Source of the DNA: Aureobasidium sp. EXF-3400
Lineage: Eukaryota; Ascomycota; Dothideomycetes; Dothideales; Saccotheciaceae
Assembly: GCA_024195585.1 (NCBI GenBank)
Contig: SWBL01000035.1
Coordinates: 62,001 to 126,000 of the forward strand
DNA length: 64,000 nt
Reading direction: 5' to 3'
Shown: positions 1 through 9,357 of the stretch, piece by piece
Position numbering within the stretch: position 1 is the stretch's first letter
Layout of the letters: each line of letters starts with the position of its first letter
Notes under the pieces: model-generated
Database searches by the model: none
What the model saw: only the letters and a program-made list of their open reading frames with translations
Told to the model about the DNA's origin: nothing
Translations under genes and position numbers: made by a program

Positions 1-802
1 TCCCAGAAGCGAGGTAACACGCATGGTGAGGTTTTATTATTGCCGAACGCAAAGTCAGGATAATGGCGCTCCATCTTCCACACAACTTCATGCTCTTCAG
101 GGACGAACGGTGCTGACTCGTTGAGGAAGTTATCAAAGCCAATGAGATCGGCCATACTACAGTTTATGGTCAGCAAAGCTTTGGAAGAGATGGACGAGTT
201 GCAACACTAACGTCGAGAATGTGTTATCCATTAGTATGTACATCCCTCGTCTATGGATCTCGTTGATTGCCGCTCTCCATTCAGCAAGCTTGCCAAAGTG
301 GTGATCGAGTAGAGTGAAATCGAGAGGCGAGTAGGCGTCGGACTTCCACGGCATATTGATGAAAGGCGTTCCGGCTACGTAGAGGCCCTACAGCAAAATC
401 AGATACTAGTTGCGCTTTTGGATGGCGGCTGCATACCTTTATGCCCATGCCTTGTATGTAGTCCAACGTGTCCACCAAGCCTGCCAGGTCTCCTCCATGG
501 CGCATCGTAGTGCCCATGATATCTTGCTCGAACAAAGTGCCATTGATGTCGTCGTTAGTCGGGTCACCGTTGACGAAACGATCAAGAAATAGTGTGTAGA
601 ACGGGAATCGCCAGTTTTCGGGAGATGGATAGAATGTATGGTCTTGCCATGTTCCTGAGTAGTCCAAAGGATTGATCGCAGCTTGGTTGGTGTTAAGATT
701 CCAGTCCGCCTCAGTAGGGTCGTATCTCAAACATTGCGCAAGTCGTGAGCTGCACAAGAGCAAAGCTCCAAGCAGACTTTTTGCTCGCCCTGAATGAACC
801 AT
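1..802 (-). CDS. ags1: alpha-1,3-glucan synthase, 5' part (runs off left edge)
   Basis: Makes the alpha-1,3-glucan of the cell wall; the full protein is a very large plasma-membrane enzyme, and only about its first 232 residues lie here. Exons are 437-802, 212-387 and 1-156, with introns 388-436 and 157-211, both GT-AG and in frame. An ATG at 802 opens a signal peptide (hydrophobic GALLLCSS). Then come the family's conserved N-terminal motifs: NLNTNQAAINPLDYSGTW, SPENWRFPFYTLFLDRF, GGDLAGLVDTLDYIQGMGIK and SPLDFTLLDHHFG. They mark the start of the extracellular amylase-like (GH13) domain. Identity is secure from these motifs. The glycogen-synthase-like and multi-TM parts are outside the window. 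Confidence 0.93.
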
Positions 803-2855
803 GTCGAAATTGCAAAGACAACTTGCTCCAGGTATCTTGGGCGATCCAAATTCTGGCTACCTGGAACTCGAAGAGATGACCTGCAAAGGAATTCGATGAT
901 TTTTGAGACGCAGAAGGAGAGACTGGACAGCTCACTGCGTGTGCTCCGGCTAGTTTTGATTGAATTCCGAGCTGTTTCCCAGACCTGTACGACCATGAAA
1001 GAAACAGTGGCTGTCGCCTAGCGCTTACCTCAACTTACTACCGCACTCGCACCACAGACCTCACAGGTAAGGTTCCGGACCATTATCCCAGACTAACCTA
1101 CCGTGATAGGATTATGGAGCTTGAAGCTCTAAGCTCCCTTCTGCCACGCCCCGTCAAGCGGTAAGGTGCTGATACAGGAACCTACGTTGCGGTGTCCAAT
1201 TTAGACTCTCCACAGCTGAGGCTTGGAAGTTGTATACAAGGATCAGCCCTACAAGGCGCAATGTCCACTGGGGCTGAACATGCTGTAGGAGATGGTGAGA
1301 TGTCGAAGTCACTGTCCAGATCACAAGAAGACCATGAATGCTGATTCGACAGATTCTGTGTGAGGATGCTTATCAGCACTCCCTGTCAAGCCTCTCTGCA
1401 CCTGGTATTGTATCGCAAGCCACATAAGCTCTGCACATGTATGATATCCATGCAGAACCAGCGGATCCAGCTACATACAGGGACACTGTAGTGAAGATAC
1501 GGTCCATCACCATCTTGTGCTGCTTGTGGTCGACGCTGATCGCGTATCATCGTTACCGAGTATGATGGACACTGAACGAGCATATCGAACAAATCCGAGT
1601 TGGTGTGTATGGAACCGAAATATCGTGCAAAAAGCGCATGTGTCTATCGCGTGGGGCTGATCGTGCCTTGTTGCATGTACATAAGCTCTAAGATGTTAGC
1701 TCGTGTAAGCATGCAGCGTACCGGTGAGCAGGACCGCCATGTCAAAATCCATCGCTAGATGTCAGTTCAGGCCAACCATTCACCTTTCTGGTATGTCTAG
1801 AATTTCTTCCCTGAGGCTTTGCTGTCATAAGGAAGAAAGACGAACGGTTTTGGAGTGCTCGTTGAAGGAGTTCAAGAGGTATGCATAACATAATTTGTGG
1901 CAGAGACGACCATCTGGCCATCGTGTTCGGGTAAGGTACGCCAGAGCCGGTGCCCGTCTACATGTAGACAATATGAACCACATCACATCTCAGAGGTCGT
2001 TCGTGGTCTCGAAGTGCTCGTCGTCGCGAAGTTGCCGGCTATTCCACCTCGCGTGCCAAAAGTCAAGTGCCGAGCGGGCCATGAGTTTTGGCCAATGCGT
2101 TATTCGGCAACCGCGGCGCGCGCTTCCGACCATTTCACCTTTGTTGCTTCCATCTATTCTCAGCACCTTACTCAGTTCTACATGACGATGACTGTCATAC
2201 AAAATTTGGAAGGACAAGCACTATGTCTGGCTGTGCAAGTTGCCTCGCGGGCACAGCCACGGCAAGAAAAATTCTTGGCCTTACTCAGGCAACCATAGTG
2301 GGGCGTGTTGGTACTTCCTCGTTCTACATCGTCCAGGATTCGTTCATCATATACGACCCGCAGCACCATTCTCAGCCAGCCGAAGATGGATGTATAGCAA
2401 TATACAATCGACGGATCCAACACTGTGAGGTGGGGCTTGGAGTTCTGGAGCTGGAGAGTCATGGTCAAACGAAACCCATGTCCAGCCAGCACAGCTCGGC
2501 ACACGCCTTGTGGCCCTACGGACAAGGATCACGTAAATGCTAAATCGGGCAGCATGGAAAAGCTCAATGAAGCTTTTCTCAGCCCCTCTCCCTAGTAAGT
2601 CACTTTGCTTAGCCAGGCCGAGATGATTGTTGGCCAAGTACCGTGTATACAATCTATAGGCGAAGGCACAGAGTACGTAGTTGGTGAGAGGTCATGCCAC
2701 TCATCTATGTTCCACCCACGCCCCGAATCCATGGTCCTGTTTTCTCCCTCTTACTGCTGTCTGTAGCCTGCATCTCTTTTCTTGCTTGCTGCTTCTTATC
2801 TCTTTCCTCCTTATACAGATCTTGAAACATCAGCCCAACACCTCTACACGCTGCA
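803..2855. promoter_or_regulatory. 2 kb spacer between divergent ags1 and cupredoxin gene
   Basis: Both flanking genes are transcribed away from this stretch, so it must carry both promoters. Short open frames at 1897-2543 overlap one another, several open without ATG, and their translations show no domain or composition I recognise. I see no gene here. The CT-rich stretch at about 2740-2820 probably belongs to the cupredoxin gene's 5' leader. Confidence 0.5.
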
Positions 2856-4013
2856 ATGCGGTGCGTTTATCACATACTAGCGGCCTCTCTGGCTTTTATA
2901 TACAGCGCCACTGCGCAAACAGCCACAACGAGTTCTTCGCCGTCCTTCCATACCGTCTTGGTTGGATATCAGTCGCATTCATACTACCCGAACAACATTA
3001 CCGCTAATGTTGGCGATACCATCGTATTCCAATTTATCGCACAGGGGCATACAGTGGTGCAGTCGAACTTTGAAGAACCATGTGTTCCAAGAGATGCCTA
3101 TCATCGAGGCCGCTCTACCTTTTTCAGCGGCTGGTATAATGGCAGTGATGTGACCAGCGATCATGTAAGTCATCTTGCACCGACTTCCTCGGAGGTTATT
3201 TCAACATCTTACCGCCATCCAACCTCGAAGACTAGACAGAACAGAATCACTGACTTCTGCACCTACCTCTAGCCACCAACATGGAATCTAACAGTCAACG
3301 ACACAACCCCCATCTTCTTCTACTGCTCACGCCTAGGCTCCTGCCTCGACAACAACATGATCGGCTCCATCAACCAAAACGCAACATACTCACTCGCAGC
3401 CCAACTCGCCTCCATAAACAGTTCAGACATAATGCTCCAACCCGGCGAAGCCGTCCCCGACGAATCAACTCCCTCCTCAACCTCCACACCTGCTGCCTCC
3501 CACCACGGCGTCTCCCTCTCCAACGGCGCAATCGCCGGCATAGTAGTCGCAGGCGTCGTCGTCCTCGCCCTCGCCTGCGCCCTATTCTGGTTCGTCGGCC
3601 GCCACCGCACCCTCAAGAACTCATTGGCCGGTGGTTCTCAGACCTCAGGTGCAGTGGAGAGTTGGGTAAACAGCACAAACCCTCCATCCACAGTTGGTGG
3701 CCCTGCATCTGTGGGAAGGCCACCGAGCTATGGTCCTGGAGAGGGAGGTTACATGTCTCCTTATGATGCTGCTGCACATAAGGGCTGGGAGTATGGACAG
3801 CAGAGACATAGTTATTTGCCCATGACGCCGCCGATTCAGGAATTGGGTGCTAGTGAGCCGGTGGAGATGGAGGAGACGAGTAGGGGAAGGACGAGGGATA
3901 GGGAAAACGAGTAAGTGCCCCTTTTCTTTTCGACTGTCGAATGTGTCTGTTGGTGAGAAAGGGAAATAAGGCTGACCACATAAGATTGCAGGTCTCTGAT
4001 CCCAAAGTGGTAA
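2856..4013 (+). CDS. secreted, membrane-anchored cupredoxin-fold protein
   Basis: Extracellular serine-rich cupredoxin type protein, about 322 aa. Exons are 2856-3164, 3273-3910 and 3992-4013. A signal peptide (HILAASLAFIYSATA) leads into a blue-copper-like fold: VGYQSHSYYPNNITANVGD, GHTVVQSNF followed by PC, then after the intron FFYCSRLGSCLDNNMIGSI. A Ser/Thr/Pro stalk and one TM helix (about residues 190-213, AGIVVAGVVVLALACALFWF) follow, then a cytosolic tail. The His expected near the second Cys of copper-binding members is not evident (SCLDNNM), so copper binding is doubtful. The last intron (3911-3991) has donor GTAAGT and branch CTGAC; without splicing, translation stops at 3914. The function of this family is not established. 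Confidence 0.82.
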
Positions 4014-4375
4014 CGTCTTCGTCGCATGTGTTTGAGAAGGAGTAATCTTTGGAAGTGGGTCTTTGGGCCGAGGTGTTCGTAGTTTTTGATTTTACTTTGG
4101 TACATATATATACCCTTCTGTTCTCTGACGTACCCTCCCTACTCCCTCTCCATCTTCTTGTTCCCTGCCTATAGAATATGGCTTACTTTAAAAATGCCTT
4201 CTCGTCTCTCTCCGACAGCTCTTCTCCACAACACGATAAAGACCCGTTCCGTAATAGTCCTCGACTTCCATTTGTATCTTGTTTTGGATAAGCCGTGGAG
4301 AGCGAGTACGTGGATTGTGATAAGGTAATTGTCTTTTGACCGAGCTGTATGATTTAACAGCAAAAGCTATTCAAT
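4014..4375. other. 3'-3' spacer
   Basis: This stretch separates the 3' ends of the cupredoxin gene and the seryl-tRNA synthetase gene. It is AT-richer than its neighbours, with a TATATATA run near 4105. It probably holds only untranslated ends. No coding or RNA feature seen. Confidence 0.4.
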
Positions 4376-5869
4376 CTACTGAATACTGATACGGTTACTC
4401 CTCTCAATTCTCTCCAAACCACCCATGAACGGTCTTAACACCTCTGGGATACGCATACTCTTGCTGCTCTCTTCCCAACCAGCCTCCATGATAGCAGCCA
4501 GAACTCTAGGTACGGCAAGAGCAGTGCCATTCACAGTGTGCGGCCACTCATGTTTACGTCCAAATTTCTCGGTCTTGACGCGGGTAGCCAGACGTCTGGT
4601 TTGATAGTCTATGCAAATTGATGCGGAAGTGACTTCACCCCACCCTTCATCCTTTTCTCTGCGCGAGGGGAAAAAGGCTTCAATGTCTATTTTGCGGGTT
4701 GCCGAGGCGCCTAGTTCGGTCGTGGGCATTTCCAGCACGCGACAGTGTAGACCCAAGTTTTGGAGGATTTCCTTTTGAATGGCGACCATCTCGTCGAACA
4801 GAGCCTCTGAGGGCGAAGGGGTGGGTTCAGAGAAGTGGTCATCGCCTACGTTGTCAGGCATTGTCCAGGCGAACATTTCGACTTTTGTGAATTCGTGGAC
4901 GCGGTAGAGGCCTTTTGTGTCGATACCTCTGGCACCGGCTTCTGCTCTGTAACAGCGGGATGCGCCAATGATCTTCAGCGGGAGGTCTGCTTCCTCGATG
5001 ACAGTGTTTGCTTTCATGCCAGCGAAGGGGATCTCGGCGGTTCCTGCTAGGCATAACGTAGGCTTGTTCTTATCTTTCTCTGGCTGGGTGATGGCGTAGA
5101 TCTGCTGCTCGTCGTTTTGATCGCGAGGTTGGAAGCCGCAAGCGTGGGCAATGTGGGAGTAGACGATGGAAGGAGGAGAAACGACTTTCCAACCACGTTT
5201 CATGGCAATGGTGAGGGCGTATTGGATCAGAGCGTGTTCAAGCAGAGCGGCTTCGTTCTTGAGGAAGTACCAGCCCCAGCCTGAAGTTGTAGCTGAGGCA
5301 GTGAAATCCAGCATGTCGAGTTCTGAGCCGACATGGACGTGGTTGCGCCAGACGCGATCCGAAGGGGAAGGGTTGCGATCGGGATGTTCATTGATGTATT
5401 CTTTGACCGAGGGGACGTCGCCTTCCGGAGTGTCTAGACTGCTCAGATTTGGTAGTGCCAAAGCCAGCTCCTCGATCTCATCGTTCATCTGCTTGTCTTG
5501 TGCATCGATTTCGGCGAGCTCGGTCTTCAGCTGCTTTGCTTGTTCCAGTAGAGCAGGGTCCTGCCTGGTGGCTGGATTTGCCAATTGGCGTCGCAGGACA
5601 TTGTTGCGTTCGCGTAGGTTTCGTGAATGGCGCTGCTGCAGTTGCAGCTTATCGTGTAGCTCAAGGATGCGCCATGAGTTCTTCGACTGTTGCTTGTAGT
5701 TGCGGGCTATGCAGTTTTGCTCGTAGAGGCCGGGAGCGTTGCGAATGTGTCTGATGTCGACTGTCGGCTTTGGAGCTATCGAGGGACGGGTATAGCTGCG
5801 ATTCGAGACATGTGCGAGTCGGCCGACTGCGCGGCAGCGACTTAACGTTGAGAGTTGTGGAAGATTCAT
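4376..5869 (-). CDS. DIA4: mitochondrial seryl-tRNA synthetase
   Basis: Charges mitochondrial tRNA-Ser with serine. Single exon, 497 aa from the ATG at 5869; the frame stays open upstream to a TTG at 5902, which I do not take as the start. The N-terminus (MNLPQLSTLSRCRAVGRLAH) is basic and Ser-rich, like a mitochondrial presequence. The N-terminal tRNA-binding coiled coil spans roughly residues 55-140 (LHDKLQLQQRHSRNLRERNN). The class II core follows: motif 2 around GASRCYRAEAGARG with VHEFTKVEMF, and motif 3 NGTALAVPRVLAAIMEAGW. The cytosolic enzyme would lack the presequence and have a different C-terminal tail. The yeast mitochondrial counterpart is Dia4. Confidence 0.93.
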   Translation of the reverse strand: MNLPQLSTLSRCRAVGRLAHVSNRSYTRPSIAPKPTVDIRHIRNAPGLYEQNCIARNYKQQSKNSWRILELHDKLQLQQRHSRNLRERNNVLRRQLANPATRQDPALLEQAKQLKTELAEIDAQDKQMNDEIEELALALPNLSSLDTPEGDVPSVKEYINEHPDRNPSPSDRVWRNHVHVGSELDMLDFTASATTSGWGWYFLKNEAALLEHALIQYALTIAMKRGWKVVSPPSIVYSHIAHACGFQPRDQNDEQQIYAITQPEKDKNKPTLCLAGTAEIPFAGMKANTVIEEADLPLKIIGASRCYRAEAGARGIDTKGLYRVHEFTKVEMFAWTMPDNVGDDHFSEPTPSPSEALFDEMVAIQKEILQNLGLHCRVLEMPTTELGASATRKIDIEAFFPSRREKDEGWGEVTSASICIDYQTRRLATRVKTEKFGRKHEWPHTVNGTALAVPRVLAAIMEAGWEESSKSMRIPEVLRPFMGGLERIERSNRISIQ

Positions 5870-6260
5870 TGATTGAAGCTTTGCGAGAAGCAGCGACCAC
5901 AAAACAGACGCCGCGCCCGTTTCATGTCAAAACCAGAGTCCGACACCGCGTCATACCACCTTCCCTTTCCTTTGTTCCTTCCTCTCTTGGCAATATTTAG
6001 ACGTGTCTCTCAATGGGCAAGTATGCTCGAGACCATACAAGGTAGGTACATCTAAGACAGACAAGGTTGGTACAGGATTCAGTGCTACACAGACATGGCT
6101 GGGGCATGTGATTAGTCGACATGGCTGGACTGCGCCTCGGCGCGAACACTCGACGGGACCTTGTCGCAATCATCAGAGACAGCCTGGACATGTAAAGTCT
6201 GCTATATACTAATGCCGCATGGCGAACTGATGTCGATCGACAAACAAGCTTTCTCTCACC
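5870..6260. promoter_or_regulatory. divergent promoter region
   Basis: It lies between the leftward seryl-tRNA synthetase gene and the rightward BTB-like gene. A CT-rich block sits at 5955-5995. The rightward ATG at 6261 has a good context (CTCTCACCATGG). No other feature seen. Confidence 0.4.
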
Positions 6261-7853
6261 ATGGTGTCGCACATTGAACCACCTCAGCAGGTGCTACACG
6301 CTCCACGACGCCCTCCCTCGGCCACAAGCAGAGCCTCGACAACAAGGCGCCACCGCTCGACTCGCTCTCAGCACACAACTTCGCCATCTTCACCGCTGAA
6401 TGAATTCCCCGTCTTTGCTCAAACTGGAGATGTCGATATTATTATCTCGTCCCCGAGCGGTCGCAAAGAGCAGCGATACCTTCTACACAGCATAATTCTG
6501 ACCCAGTGCTCGTCCTTCTTCGCCATCGATATCAAGCGCCCGCCTCTACACAATGCTCTGCCTGCCCTTAATCCAGCTTCACTCTCGCGCATTGGCGAAG
6601 CGAACTCTAGCAGAAGCAGCCTGGACTCGGTCGACGCTCGACGCTGGAATTACGTCCTTGACTGGCATCACACAAGAGACAACGATATCCCACGATTGAC
6701 ACAACGTGCTCCAAGTCAGAGCCCGCCGCCAGTATCGCGTAACAAGCCTCCTGCTTCATCCTCTGCCTTCTTCCGTTCCATGTCAAATCTATCCGCTTTG
6801 TCCTTGAATCCTCAACCTCCTGCATCTCTAGGCCCGGACGACGAGCTCTTGAGAGATTATGATAATCTGTTTCGCATCTTCTATAACTACCCTCCTTCCC
6901 TCAGCAATGTCAATGTTGCTGATGCCTACACCGAATCAAAGACATTGCTGCACCTGGCCGAGATGTACGATGCCCTCGACATTGTAGGCTCGCGCGTGGA
7001 CCACCATCTTCTAGGCTTTCAAGGACGTCTTTTCAAGCAAATTGCTCGCTATCCGCCATCATATCTCAAGCTAGCTTGCCTAGCAAGATCTAGGGTCATC
7101 TATACAGAAGCTTTGATTCATGTGGTAGGCCAATGGCCACAAGCACAACCTCAGCTTGTTAAACGTATTGATCCCCTCGTTCTCGATATCATCGAGGACA
7201 AGGTACAAGAGCTGGAAGACATGAAGTTGCGCATCGAAGTCCGCCTCTTCAGACTGACCCTGACCACCAGTCGAGGCGAGCGTGTCAACCCTTCAAATGG
7301 CTACCTAGACTGGATGGCCATGAGTTTGTTCCGACAGTGGCTGGCCGAGAATACTACTCCAGCTCCTGCATCCATCCTCAAAAACTCCTCGCGACCTTCG
7401 TCTTCAGATGCCGCCTCTGCATCTGCTTCTGCATCCGGACGATCTGGCCGTCAAAGCACTTCGCGTGCGTTGGTTCCCTCCAAGCCCTCGACATCACAAT
7501 CATCACCTTCGCCACCAGCTCAGAATCTAGGTCGCATATATCACCTCATGGGCAGCACAAATAAAGAAGCCTACCTCAACCACGACGAATGCAAACGCTT
7601 TCTCAAACTCACGCCAGAAATGTACTCTCGCGACAATCTCAAACGATTCGAGCGTAGAGTCGATGAGCTCAAGAATCTTGCAAGAGATGCTGTTAAACCT
7701 CTCACTCGCAACTTTCTCGAACTTGATCTGGCTAGTGTTACTCCTCCTTCGACGTCAGCGTCAGCAAGAGGTAGTGCTCCTGCTCCACCGCCTGGAGCTG
7801 GATATCTGACGTGCACGAAGGTAATGGAGGAGGATTTTCCTTGGGTTGCATGA
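6261..7853 (+). CDS. BTB-like domain protein, conserved fungal orphan
   Basis: Single-exon gene, 530 aa, of unknown function. After a Ser/Arg-rich N-terminus (about 1-45), residues about 48-85 read FAQTGDVDIIISSPSGRKE then LLHSIILTQCSSFF. That matches the opening strand and helix of a BTB/POZ fold (D-V-x-I then H-x-x-x-L). A low-complexity insert (about 115-190) is followed by a second part of the fold (LLHLAEMYDALDIVGSRVD). The C-terminal third has an Ala/Ser-rich spacer, then a charged helical block (about 440-490: DECKRFLKLTPEMYSRDNLK). BTB proteins usually dimerise or act as Cullin-3 adaptors, but no such role can be read here. It is not close in sequence to the three tandem BTB genes at 33-37 kb. 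Confidence 0.75.
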   Translation: MVSHIEPPQQVLHAPRRPPSATSRASTTRRHRSTRSQHTTSPSSPLNEFPVFAQTGDVDIIISSPSGRKEQRYLLHSIILTQCSSFFAIDIKRPPLHNALPALNPASLSRIGEANSSRSSLDSVDARRWNYVLDWHHTRDNDIPRLTQRAPSQSPPPVSRNKPPASSSAFFRSMSNLSALSLNPQPPASLGPDDELLRDYDNLFRIFYNYPPSLSNVNVADAYTESKTLLHLAEMYDALDIVGSRVDHHLLGFQGRLFKQIARYPPSYLKLACLARSRVIYTEALIHVVGQWPQAQPQLVKRIDPLVLDIIEDKVQELEDMKLRIEVRLFRLTLTTSRGERVNPSNGYLDWMAMSLFRQWLAENTTPAPASILKNSSRPSSSDAASASASASGRSGRQSTSRALVPSKPSTSQSSPSPPAQNLGRIYHLMGSTNKEAYLNHDECKRFLKLTPEMYSRDNLKRFERRVDELKNLARDAVKPLTRNFLELDLASVTPPSTSASARGSAPAPPPGAGYLTCTKVMEEDFPWVA

Positions 7854-8380
7854 TCTCTGGCAGACTGGTAATAATGTTTTCACGATCATGATTCTCACGA
7901 TCTCTGCTCTTCTCAATTTCTCTTTTCTTATCTGGTTTGGTCGATGAACTTTGCTTTGCTTTCCTCTTTTGATACCCACAATGCCCCTTATACCCCCTTA
8001 GCTTAGTATGCATTACTGCTTATCCTATCCCATTATTGTTCTCCGTCTCCTACAGACGAAGTTCAACCATGTCTACTTGCTTTCCAAAGATAAAACTTCA
8101 CATCGTGGATTCTGCACAAGCTTTTCCTCGGGGATAATAGCTCAAAGCAGAAGCCATGATCACTTCTTCGTACAGCTTACAGCTTTTTCTCAGGAGCTCT
8201 GATGCACCCCGAACGTACACTGTTTTCCCGAGCACTCCGTACCAAAACTCAAGTCTGTAATGAACCTTATTGACTACGACGACCTGATCATGTCGTAGCC
8301 AGACCCATTCCCTATCTTCAATGCCGACTCTTTGGCAACACAAAAAGAGATGAAGAATATCATACTTGGAAAAGGGCACT

Positions 8381-8450
8381 TTCCGACTTTCGTGTCACCA
8401 GCAGTGCGATAGTTACACATCGGTATCGGAACATGTATACCGAAACAGAC
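8381..8450. repeat. direct repeat copy 1
   Basis: It begins TTCCGACTTTCGTGTCACCA and shares a block of about 26 bp exactly with copy 2 (8528-8599). Weaker identity follows (CACATCGGTATCGGA, ATACCG). The start-to-start distance is 147 bp. No coding sense is apparent. It may be a decayed tandem duplication or a mobile-element remnant. Confidence 0.75.
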
Positions 8451-8480
8451 GATACTGACTCGAGAGCACAAGAGAGATAA

Positions 8481-8502
8481 GGATATCGTATAGACGATAT
8501 CC
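8481..8502. repeat. perfect inverted repeat / hairpin
   Basis: Two 9-bp arms, GGATATCGT and ACGATATCC, flank a 4-bp loop ATAG. It lies between the two direct-repeat copies at 8381 and 8528. It could form a small stem-loop or serve as a dyad protein-binding site. Function unknown. Confidence 0.7.
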
Positions 8503-8527
8503 AAGCTGTCGAGAGATTGAAGAGGCA

Positions 8528-8599
8528 TTCCGACTTTCGTGTCACCAGCAGTGAAGTTTGTTGCACATCGGTATCGGAGCACGCATACCGGAGAAAGAC
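8528..8599. repeat. direct repeat copy 2
   Basis: Second copy of the unit at 8381-8450. It is identical over the first 26 bp (TTCCGACTTTCGTGTCACCA and six more), then diverges with a 1-bp length change while keeping CACATCGGTATCGGA and ATACCG. Confidence 0.75.
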
Positions 8600-9357
8600 A
8601 GGAGATCTCCGATAACAACGATCCCCAACATCTGGCTGAGATTGTGTGCAAATGTGGCACGGAAGAGAGGCTCCGTTTCGCGGGCCGATCTCTTGACAAC
8701 AAATGATCAATCGGATAATGAGGCGCCAGAAAGCGATAGGCGCTGGAAGCATATGCACATGTATAAGCAAGGCGAGAGCAAAAAAATGACAGGGTACCTG
8801 AGGATAGAGATACGTTGTGATTACGACGGCTATACGCATCGGGGGCGGTTAGGCACTAAAGCATGCTTCGACAACATGCGGTCCAGCTGATCGCTATTCT
8901 AATGCAAACAAATGCCAGGATGCGGAAATAATAATGCGCACTTTTCTTTCCCATCAGACTGGGTCATGGGTTATGCATACTCCTCCCTGTTGCAGTAAGC
9001 CAACATGCGCTGGATCGGCGGGCCGACGATAAACATGGTCAATATCAGCGACACCGGCGATCCGGATGAGCACGCGGACATCTGCCCGATTTTCTGGTTG
9101 GTCGGGAGATCTCGTAAATCATATCAAGCGACACAAAGTCATGCTTTGTTGTCCAAGGTCAGGTCCCGAAATATTGTCTTGTCGTGCGCCCAGATGCCTG
9201 GTTTGGGTAACCTCTCGACCCGTCGATGATGTAGCTGATGCATGTTCTGAAAGAGAACCACTCATCAGTGCCATACTTCCTAAATCAATAGCTCGGCTTG
9301 TTCAAGGCGACATACTCCTGACTGGCCGGTAACTCTGACCGCTTGTTCTACACCGAC

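Larger units (their letters stand above)
7854..9357. other. 1.5 kb spacer with diverged repeats and hairpin
   Basis: Convergent spacer between the BTB-like gene and the VWA-like gene. Short open frames exist on both strands, but none is convincing. It contains the direct repeat pair and hairpin listed separately. An A/T-rich block at 7900-8000 is probably the 3' end of the left gene. Confidence 0.5.

Noticed and set aside
1897..2543. Overlapping plus-strand frames of 60-151 codons
   Set aside because: No domain, mutual overlap in different phases, and the longest opens with TTG rather than ATG.
5870..5902. Longer start for mitochondrial seryl-tRNA synthetase
   Set aside because: The extra codons begin with TTG; the ATG at 5869 gives a good mitochondrial presequence.
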